From: Haplomitrium mnioides
Taxonomy: Eukaryota; Marchantiophyta; Haplomitriopsida; Calobryales
Reading direction: 5' to 3'
NCBI GenBank assembly: GCA_049999725.1
Contig: JBNGIS010034428.1
Location: 1-27,583, forward strand
Length of the DNA stretch: 27,583 nucleotides
Below are positions 19,723 to 27,583 of this stretch, piece after piece; the first letter of the stretch is position 1, and every line of letters starts with the position of its first letter. The position numbers were made by a program, and so were the translations under genes. Below the pieces are notes generated by a model, which saw only the letters and a list, made by a program, of their open reading frames with translations, searched no databases and was not told the DNA's origin.

Positions 19723-19844
19723 AGAATACTTTGCATCGTTTGAAAAGATTGCAAACAAAATATTTAGAAACATCATGCATGTATGTAGTAAGTACTAAGA
19801 ACAATTGCCTTTAGAAAAGACAAGCAAGTTAATTCCTTAGTCTA

Positions 19845-20165
19845 TAAACATAGGAAATCCTTAGTCCATGATCATATGGACTCATGAGTTCAAGCGTATG
19901 AGGACTAGGGAGTTCAAATGCGCAAGGACTCAAGAGTCCATGCAAGCATGTGCTTTTCAAGTTCAAGTACAAAGTCCATGCTTGCATAGACTCATCAAGT
20001 TGATACGTGCATGGACTCTGAGATGTATTGTGAGTAAAACCTGAACACCATGCACACATGGGATTTGGAAAAGGGGATAGACACCAATAGCTCAATCTCA
20101 TATGCATATAGACTGTTGCAGACCATGCAAACATGAAACATTGCAGCCAATATGCACATGGATTC
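19845..20165 (-). repeat. palindrome array IV (intron of copy C)
   Basis: The units include TCCATGATCATATGGACTC, TCCATGCTTGCATAGACTC, CGTGCATGGACTCTGAG, CATATGCATATAGAC and AATATGCACATGGATTC. It lies directly upstream of the copy C exon that matches B exon 2, i.e. in the intron equivalent to 16534-16770. The overlapping minus-strand open frames here (19829-20177) are products of the repeat, not genes. Confidence 0.7.
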
Positions 20166-20689
20166 AATGGAAATCACCTCTTTTTTCTTAAAACTTAGAT
20201 AAATAGTTCTTGAATTACATGCCTATTGTATAGCTTTGTGTAGCTTTTGCATGTTATTTCTTATGGCTGAAAATAATCTCATGTATAAATTCTAGTAAAG
20301 ATTTCTCCTTTTCTAGCTTCAGTTATTTGTTTTCTCTCAAAAAATTTTGTTGTTTTGTCATTTTGTGACATTTCTCAAAAAATGACTTTTTTTTGTACTA
20401 TGTATACTTTGTTGATTTTCTTATCAAGTTTCCATATTTATCTATTTCTTTTTTATATGCTTCAAATAGATGTAATGACAAAAAGAAAAAAATGATTGGA
20501 ATTCCATGACTCTTGCTTTCAGAATAGTTTTACGATTAGACAACAAGGTGATTATCTTTCAAATCTGAATGCTTACAAGAAAAGAATTAGTGAACAAAAT
20601 GTATCAAATATGATGGACAATATATATTTTGGGGAAAAATACATTGATTACACAACAAAATATGTCTCAAGGTGACAATCTTGGGAATG

Positions 20690-20772
20690 AACCCTATGCA
20701 AGTATAGGATCAAGGAGTGAATCCTATGTGCGCATAGGATTGAGGAGTGAGCCTTATGCATGCATAGGGCCT
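20690..20772. repeat. palindrome array V, three units of about 36 bp
   Basis: CCTATGCAAGTATAGG, CCTATGTGCGCATAGG and CCTATGCATGCATAGG are separated by ATCAAGGAGTGAA-like spacers. These are the most regular palindromes in the window. They lie upstream of copy C on its strand. Confidence 0.75.
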
Positions 20773-21322
20773 ACATACAAGTCAAGTAAGAAAATTTAAC
20801 TCCTTCAATCAATTTCCACAACATGGTATTCTATTTGTACATAGGTTTCTAAACTCCAATTGGAATTCATTACTCAAGAAGTAGAGCTCTTCTAAAGGGA
20901 ATTAAGTATAAGAGTGACACGTTGAAGAATACTCATTGCAATCATGTCAATATGATGAGAATGGTATCTACATATCTTTGTTGACAACTAATGATGATAA
21001 TGAAGCCCACGATAACATTGTGTTTGTTGTTTCTACTATGAGAATGGAATTGAAGAAATCGGAGTAAAAAACCAGAATTTTTTCAAACCAGAATTGAAGA
21101 AACCACATTTGCAGCACCATCTTAAAAAGGAACCAACCAATCAAATTGCCAAGAGAATGTTTGGGGAATGATTCCCAATCAAAAAATGATTCTCTAGAAT
21201 TATCACCAAGAGTTCCAACAATTCTATAACAAACATTGCCCAACATTCAAGATTTTGGTGGCGGTGCAAAGACATGATCTCAACTTAGTCAAGTTCTTTC
21301 AACACTTAAAATTTGTATGTCG
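20773..21322. other. unassigned sequence
   Basis: An open frame of 92 codons on the minus strand (21246-20968) shows no recognisable motif, and its composition fits chance AT-rich sequence. I looked for B exon 1-like sequence here and did not see it. Confidence 0.4.
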
Positions 21323-22669
21323 AGTACTGTCACCCCCTTTCCTCCTCTTTTAACACCTAGTTGAGGCTTATTTCAGACAAAAGGGTGACAAAGAGTAACC
21401 AGGGTCTTTAATGAGACGGCCCCAACACCTTTGTTATTGAATTCAGGTCTTAACTATCCTGAACTTCTCACTTGACCTTTCCACACTACTCTCAATTCAC
21501 CAAACACAAGACAGACATGTCTTCTCCCTCATCACATACAGAGCAAACACAATTCAACTGAATCTGGAGTACATCCAACACTGTGCTTGATGTAACTTCT
21601 TGTTTGCAGATATTCAATGTCACCTCTTATGAACACGAGTGTATGCAATTGTTACACAGGTATGATCTTACAGCCTTCCTCTACAAGCTATGTCCTAAGA
21701 CCACCAAAGCTAAACCCTCTACCAAGCACTCACTTATCAACAAGTTTAGCTACTCCATCACCCAAACAACACAGAGCTATCTAACTTATTCTCTCAAAAA
21801 AAATGGAAAACACAACCCAAAAGCTGAATCTAACAAAATGACCTTCCTATCCATGTACAAAACTTCCTTCCTATCTTCCTATTCTCCCAACATCACTCTG
21901 CAAACATAACCCATCAGAAACATCACTCTCTCTGCTACTCTCTCTCCCCACTTACACACCCTGACCAGATAGTTTTTCAACTTCCCTTGTGAGAAGCCCT
22001 GAATTTACTTCCTCAAGCTAGGAAAAGGTCTTGTTTAACTTCCTCTTCAGGAAAACAGTTCTCTTAGTTGTTGGCTCACCCACCCCACTTGAGAATTGGC
22101 TGAATCTTCCCTGCATTGTACAGGCACTAACATGGCCACTCCTCTCCCTTCTCCACAAGATTATAACTCTAGCAGCAATCTCCAAATGCCTCTGGGACTA
22201 ATCTCTTGCACAAACCAGAGAAAATACGACACCAAGACCCCCCCTTGGCTGTCCCTCACGAAATACAGACTGGAAGAATTTTCTTCTCCTCTAAGTGTTG
22301 GTCCACCTCCAAATGTCGGATCTGCCTTCAAATGTGACTCCTTCTTAGTAGTCTTAGCCTCTTGAGCCTCCTGCTCAACAATTCTCAGCACCTCCTCAAT
22401 CCATCTCCACCCTGTGATGGCCTTCCTTCACGAGTACACCCAATTCTCAGAGATCTCACCAAAATTCTCTCCTCCATATCTCGCTGCTCTTCTTGCACAA
22501 AACTATTGGTCTCCTCAACAATAAGGTGAGTTCCTCTATACCCCCGCTGGAATTTCTCATACCTTTTGTTTTTTCCCCTCCTTGCGATTAAGATTCTTAC
22601 TGGTTTTGAATGTTGATCGATGGAAAATGGGTGTAGATCTGAGCATGCTTGGCGCTGACCGTAGAATAC

Positions 22670-23080
22670 AAACTCCAAGAGATCAGCTAAATTCTGCAAG
22701 GCGATGAAGCTGATGTGAATTTCAATGCCTTGGCTAAATTCTGCAAGACGACAAGGGCTCGGTGCAAATTTGATGGCAATTTCAAGGCAAAATTGACCCT
22801 CAATTCGCAGAATTCTTTGCAGCACTTCTTGACGCACCCCATCCCCGCAAAGATCCGCGAACACTCCGAGGAATCCCACGGACTCCCTTGAAGCGCCATG
22901 TTTCCGCAAAACCCATGATTCCCGTGGAACCTGTAAGATTCTTGTTGATGCTCGGAGTCCCGTTGAGTGCTACGTAATCCTCAAAGCTCAAGATGCATGC
23001 GGAATCTCTAAGATTCTTGCAGATTCCCAGAGTCCCACATGAGCGCCACGTTTCCGATGTGGCACCGTCCGACGCCGCCC
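22670..23080. repeat. degenerate tandem segments in the long LTR
   Basis: GCTAAATTCTGCAAG recurs at about 22687 and 22734, with similar GCAAATTTGATG/GTGAATTTCAATG tails. Further on, GCGCCATGTTTCCG and GCGCCACGTTTCCG, and AGATTCTTG with GGAGTCCC or GAGTCCCAC, recur with spacing of about 60-110 bp. The open frames here (22385-23297 minus) follow these repeats and show no protein motif. Confidence 0.5.
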
Positions 23081-23149
23081 CGCAAAGAGGTAGGCAAACC
23101 GTGGCGCTGACCGTTCGTTGACCCGTTGACTTTCCTAGCTGCCACATCA

Positions 23150-23930
23150 TACGCAAGGTGCTGACCCTCTGTATAAGAACTATGAAGACTTCCATTTTTG
23201 CCTCCGTTGGATCGGTGATAGATCCTCTTTTCGGCACCGATTCCTCTTCCGTCAGATCTGCGCTAGATTGCATTTTCGGCATCTTTGGTTCTCCCATGGT
23301 TAGATATGAGATTTATCATCAATTCGGTTGATCCCTTCTCGTTTCTCCTTGTCAAACCTGTGATAGATTGCCGTTTTAGCACTGCTTGCTTCTCCTTGGT
23401 CCGTTGATAAATCACTATTTTAGCATCTTTTCTTCTTTTACCGGAGCTACGCTATATCCTCGTTTCGGCCCCCTCGTTATCCCCCCATCGAAACCCTGTT
23501 AAGTGGCCTCTCCCCTTAAGGAGGTCAGTCGAAACCCTGGTAAGTGGGGATCTCCACATCGGATGGCAGATCGGAACCCCTTTAAGTGGGCTCCCCTTGT
23601 CGATTTATCGCCCTTTCGGCCTCTTCGATCCTCTTCTAACTGGATCATTAATAAGTCGATGTTTTTACACCTTTTGTCCCTCCTCTGGTCAGACCTTCGA
23701 TTGATCGCCATTTCGACACCCTCGTTCTTCTTCTAACGGATTTTTGACTTATCCCTATTTCGACACTTGGTTCTCCTTTTGGCTGAACCGTCGATAAGTC
23801 ACATTTTCGACCTCTTCGTTCTTCCTCTAGCGAATCATTGATATATCTCCATTTTAGCACCCTCATTTTTCTCCCAATCGGTTCTTCGACATATCCTTGT
23901 TTCAACACCTTCTTCCCTCGACATAGGAAC
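23150..23930 (+). repeat. tandem minisatellite-like region, units about 50-60 bp
   Basis: Degenerate units contain a GATAGATC/GATAAGTC-like word, then ATTTTCGGCA(C/T)C or ATTTCGACACC, then a TTCTTCTTC or TTCTCCTT pyrimidine run. About a dozen units can be followed. They are interrupted at 23490-23600 by AACCC-TTAAGTGG units, each with GAAACCCTG(T/G)TAAGTGG-like sequence. Confidence 0.6.
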
Positions 23931-24198
23931 CTTGAGAGGCTCCTTCTCTTCAGTAAGGTATCAAAAAGTTTTATGTAAGAACATTGAAGAAGTCTTCTTT
24001 ACCTTACTAGTGGAAAAGTTTGTTGTAAAAACACCGCAGATCCATTTCGAACTTTCGGATGACTTCTGATTCGAACTTTCAAAATCTCCTTCCTCTCGTC
24101 CAAATCTTCAACATGTCACCATTTTGTCCAATTAATTAACCTGCTTCAGAATCCCTCTTAACCGGTCTTCCCCACATCGGAAGACGGATTGGAACCAC

Positions 24199-24221
24199 CT
24201 TAAGTGGTTTCCCCACTTAAG
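24199..24221. repeat. perfect inverted repeat CTTAAGTGG/CCACTTAAG
   Basis: Nine-base arms flank a 5-base loop. Related TTAAGTGG sequences occur at 23500-23600. It lies in the U3 part of the long LTR and might be a hairpin or protein-binding site. Confidence 0.6.
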
Positions 24222-24997
24222 AAGGCGGGTTTCCAATCCGTTCTTTGGATCGGATACCACAGACTTTGGATCTCGATTCTTTGTAGATCAATTTTTCCTT
24301 CAATCTGATTGTTTCCACCAGACTTCATTTGATTTGATTTCGCAGTAAGGATGGGCAGCATCGCAGAGGAATTCTTCTTCAAGGCCGCAAGGGAAATTCT
24401 TCTTCCACAAGTCAATCGATTCCAGCAATAGGAGATTCCTTGTTGATTCTTCATTTTCTTCCTTTCAAGCCAATCCACGAGTCAATCTTTTGCTGCAGCT
24501 CTTCTCCATTTGATCGAGCAATAGGGATTCTTCTTCCCAGCTAGCTTGATCGTTCATTATCTCTTCATCACAATCTGTAGCTTTCGGTTTAGATCAGGTA
24601 ACCTTCTCTTTCGGCATTCCATTCCCAAACAGGACGCAGCACTGCTTCACTTGATCGACACCATCATTTAGATTTTGCAGCATAGCATCCTTCATCAACT
24701 CTCTCCATTGCGGAATTCTTTCATCTCAGGGCCCTCTATTCCTCGTAGAGGCGTTTCTTCACAGATCCAAAAATCCCCCTTCAACTTCCGATTTTTGTGC
24801 TTCAAAATCTTTGCAATTCGATCCTATCCTTGGCTTGCATTCGATTAATATCCCTTGTAATTTGATCCTTTGCATAGGTCCCCTCTCATTTGATTCTTCT
24901 TTCGCACAGGCTTCTGCACGCTCCTTTGAGCTGATTGCCCGTCGAATGTTAGCTCGGGAAATTATCCCATAAGTTCTTCTCCAGAAGGCACAAGCAA

Positions 24998-25005
24998 TAT
25001 ATAAG
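24998..25005 (+). promoter_or_regulatory. TATA box of the long LTR
   Basis: TATATAAG is followed by CCCCCCACTCC. The sharp change from pyrimidine-rich U3-like sequence to GGGGTGTAAGGTCACC is typical of an LTR transcription start. If correct, R and U5 continue through the N gap to 25473. Confidence 0.5.
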
Positions 25006-25096
25006 CCCCCCACTCCTTTGCTCTTTCGAGAGACAGCCCCCTAGAGGGGTGTAAGGTCACCGGATTCCCTTCTCTACCCCTGGATGGACCTAGTTC

Positions 25097-25196
25097 NNNN
25101 NNNNNNNNNNNNNNNNNNNNNNNNNNNNNNNNNNNNNNNNNNNNNNNNNNNNNNNNNNNNNNNNNNNNNNNNNNNNNNNNNNNNNNNNNNNNNNNN
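25097..25196. other. assembly gap, 100 N
   Basis: There are exactly 100 N, the usual placeholder size, so the true length is unknown. Confidence 0.95.
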
Positions 25197-25479
25197 GCAG
25201 GCTGTCCTCCAAGTTAGATAGTTAGGAAATTAGTGGGCTTGGCTTAGCCCTCAACAAATAGGTTAGTTTTATTATTTTATATTATTTTCTTTTCTCCATA
25301 AGATCTCTGAAGTAACCTTGTCCTGACCTCAATCCTCCCCTTCTCTCCAAGCATGCATTTGACCCCTTTCTATGTACATTGGAAACCCTTTATACCTAAA
25401 ACATGTCTTCTCACTTACTTTTAAAATTTTTTTTGGAAAATATTAAACAAAGTACATAAAAACTCGGTTGACAAGTACA

Positions 25480-26880
25480 TTCCAAAATAAAAATATACTT
25501 CAAATGATACAAATTGTTTTTGAAGATAATGCTTTATTTCCAATTACTAGATTTACATACAGAATTAATCAACCAGCCAAGCATAAGAGCTCTTTATTTG
25601 AGCCAAAAATCAAATGAGTAAATTCTTTATATGCTAATTTTTACTAAAAGTTAATCATGGCAGAAGTTTCATTAATAAAAAAAAATTCAATCCTCGATTA
25701 GTTATGAAGTTGAGGGAAACTTTGTTTTTCTTTGAGATTTTTCTATTCACTTTACAATGGGAGATACTAAGAAAAGATTCAAAGTTATCCATCAATTTAC
25801 TTTGCATGGTGGTACTATTGTATATAGAAACTATTCAAGCTACTATAAACATTGAGAAGTAATAGAATCCAAAGGATACATTAACAGAAGAAGTAGAATC
25901 TAGAGTCTCTTTAAGAACAAATTGTCTACTGAAGGGGTATTTGCATATTAATGGATGGAAATGTTTTTTCAAAGGTACTTTGAGAGAATTCCAACTCATG
26001 AAATATATAATTTTCCCAACAATTTTTCCAAATAGAAAGTTTGTGATTACTATACAACTTTTTAGAAAGAGAAGGATCTCGATTGCATTTAAAATTTCTT
26101 TGGTTAAAAAAAAAAAAATTTAAGAATGCACTTTCCAAATGTCAAATTTCCTAAAAGAAAAGATTAGTTTTTTGTGAAATGCGTGAAGAGATTAAATCAT
26201 TGCGAGAGAGATCCATTTAGGAGTCTCACAATGGTGAACAAAGTTTTTGGTTACTTTGAGGAATTTAAACGCACAAAATGTTCTTTTCTATTTTTTCTTC
26301 TAATATTACAACAACCTTAGTATTGTTTGTTTATAATGTGCATGCATGGTACTCTACAATGGATTTGTTTCCTCTCTTGTTGTGATACTTTTTGAAAGTT
26401 TTGGTTTTGATTTGCAACCTATTGCACGCAACAAACACCATGCGTGCACAGGACTTGTTTCTTCTTCTATTCTCTTATTATAACTCAATTAAAATACCTC
26501 TTTTCTTATACTATTAGTACATGCTAGTTTTTTTAGCATATTCTTGAAACATTTGAAATGCATCAAAGTTTTTACACTTACTAATCTAAGAAAAACACTA
26601 CAATTGTTCTATGATCTAAAGCCACATGTAACTATGCTACAATAGACTAGGGAATTCAAGTTGTTTGTACAACAACCTCCCTCATTGATTCAAAGGATAA
26701 ATGAGTTCAAGTTGAGTGATTTAGATGCAAAGATTAAAAAAAAATTCAATTAGATGAATTTTAGTTACATCACAATGGCGTTTAATAACTCAAGTATCTA
26801 CCGAAAGTAGACAAAAGAAGTTGATACAAACAAAGAGGTCTTTGCAATAAAAAACAAAAACAACAAGAACTACCACAAGT
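25480..26880. other. AT-rich sequence without genes
   Basis: Only short overlapping frames occur, such as those at 25926-26138 on both strands, and no motif is recognisable. A single palindrome-family word (CACCATGCGTGCACAGGAC) is near 26440. Confidence 0.5.
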
Positions 26881-26883
26881 TCT

Positions 26884-27140
26884 TCACAAATTTTGCTATA
26901 AAATGGTAGAATGAGTTTTTTCTTACCCAACACAAGATTGTAGTGTATATTATTGAAGGAAAGCGGGAGTACTTGGAAGAGAACTCATGTTTCTACTTTC
27001 ACAATCTTCAAACTCTTGAGATGGTTTTCAAAACATTAGTGTACTTTCTCAAGTTGATGCTCAATAACAAGACGAAGAGGCTCCAATCAAATATATACTT
27101 TGTTCATGTAGAGCAATATATGATGGAGCTTGTAGGCTAA
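26884..27140 (+). pseudogene. possible decayed coding segment, unrecognised
   Basis: One frame reads KFFTNFAIKW, a stop, QHKIVVYIIEGKREYLEENS and LEMVFKTLVYFLKLML, ending at a stop after MMELVG. The amino-acid mix looks more protein-like than its surroundings. A second frame nearby (27240-27330) reads KVLLFDWKEPPTQKQVHAQ and runs into repeat copy 2. I do not recognise either; both may be parts of one decayed gene. Confidence 0.25.
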
Positions 27141-27319
27141 GAGAAAGAACCATTTCACATCAAAAGAAAAATACTGTCACAAATTAAGCAACACACATTT
27201 TGACAAAGCCAAAATATTTATTTGTATTGGTGCATCACTTGACCCAAAAAGCAAACCTTTTTGGGACTACAAAAAAACTCAAAGTTTTATTATTTGATTG
27301 GAAAGAGCCTCCAACCCAA

Positions 27320-27530
27320 AAACAAGTACATGCTCAATAGTATGCTTGTGAGGCTGAGGATGCAATTTTGGCACAAAACTTCCTACAGAAATAACATCCA
27401 AAAAACTCAAACTCAAATACAAGTTACATATCAATGTACTAGATGTACTTGGGATCATGATACTCTCTTTTGATTTTCTTCTAACAAAAAATAACCAATT
27501 GAGCAACTATCAAATCTTTCTTGTTTGAAT
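27320..27530 (+). repeat. diverged dispersed repeat, copy 2
   Basis: This is the direct-orientation partner of 810-1010, with the same ordered landmarks. If it marks the start of a larger dispersed unit, another family copy may begin just beyond the window. Confidence 0.6.
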
Positions 27531-27536
27531 ATAAGA

Positions 27537-27538
<2 letters not shown>

Positions 27539-27583
<45 letters not shown>
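27539..27583. repeat. (GA)n microsatellite
   Basis: A pure AG/GA dinucleotide run of at least 43 bp is cut by the window end. Confidence 0.95.

Larger units (their letters stand above)
21328..25473 (+). mobile_element. probable solo LTR of about 4.1 kb
   Basis: It starts TGTCACCCCC and ends TTGACA, giving TGTCA/TGACA inverted ends. It is flanked by AGTAC at 21323-21327 and 25474-25478 (5-bp target duplication). TATATAAG at 24998-25005, followed by a C-rich and then GGGGTGTAAGGTCACCGG segment, looks like the U3/R border of a plus-strand LTR. There is no gag, protease or reverse transcriptase inside. The 100-N gap lies within it. An LTR of this size would be very long but is in the range reported for some plant Ty3 elements. 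The 3' end is the weaker boundary, resting on 11 matching bases. Confidence 0.55.

Noticed and set aside
19829-20177. Minus-strand frames with recurrent Tyr/Ser/Cys and His residues
   Set aside because: They are translations of palindrome array IV, which lies in an intron.
20968-21246. 92-codon minus frame as exon 1 of copy C
   Set aside because: It does not resemble B exon 1 (no LANEWLVFLG-like segment).
22385-23297. Minus-strand open frames of 165-174 codons as genes
   Set aside because: They lie in tandem-repeated LTR sequence, overlap each other in different frames, and show no motif or splice structure.

Overview
The window looks like nuclear DNA of a land plant. It has low gene density, AT-rich intergenic sequence, GT-AG introns with pyrimidine-rich acceptors, decayed LTR retrotransposons and a 100-N assembly gap. 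The style (very long LTRs, old nested elements) suggests a gymnosperm, but the species cannot be named. I see no intact long gene. What remains is degraded but structured.

Layout. Positions 1-800 hold nothing recognisable. At 810-1010 lies a repeat that recurs in the same orientation at 27320-27530. At 1560-2060 is an array of near-palindromic CTATGCGCATAG-type units. At 2742-3720 (+) is copy A of a methyltransferase-like gene. At 3735-3875 is a second copy of that family's upstream element, followed by a Ty1/copia integrase fragment (3900-4300). Copy B of the same gene family runs on the minus strand from 17137 down to 13457. It is then interrupted by a retrotransposon at 5153-13456 and resumes at 5152-4980. 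Copy C, also minus and upstream of B in tandem, is at about 19722-18263. A probable 4.1-kb solo LTR occupies 21328-25473. The remainder (25480-27583) is AT-rich and ends in a (GA)n tract.

The central finding is that two unrelated methyltransferase folds sit one inside the other. The A/B/C family encodes what reads as a permuted (beta-type order) amino-methyltransferase. A D-I-P-Y motif and an FWSFVIIHSS segment come first; the SAM-loop motif DWILDLCS and the acidic strand EYDRHQ come about 150 codons later. B also carries an unrecognised N-terminal domain, an NLS-like basic stretch and a Ser/Glu-rich region. The retrotransposon that splits B carries two gag zinc knuckles, an aspartic protease, then a cytosine-C5-methyltransferase-like segment, an integrase C-terminus and a PHD-like finger. 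All of these except the knuckles lie in one frame, and reverse transcriptase, RNase H and the integrase core are missing.

The introns of the A/B/C family contain arrays of the CTATGCGCATAG palindrome at equivalent places in B and C. Arrays also lie upstream of A and B, next to a conserved upstream element. Every copy has stops or frameshifts, so I read A, B, C and the retrotransposon as pseudogenes or relics. The protein-level conservation between copies shows that the family was once functional.
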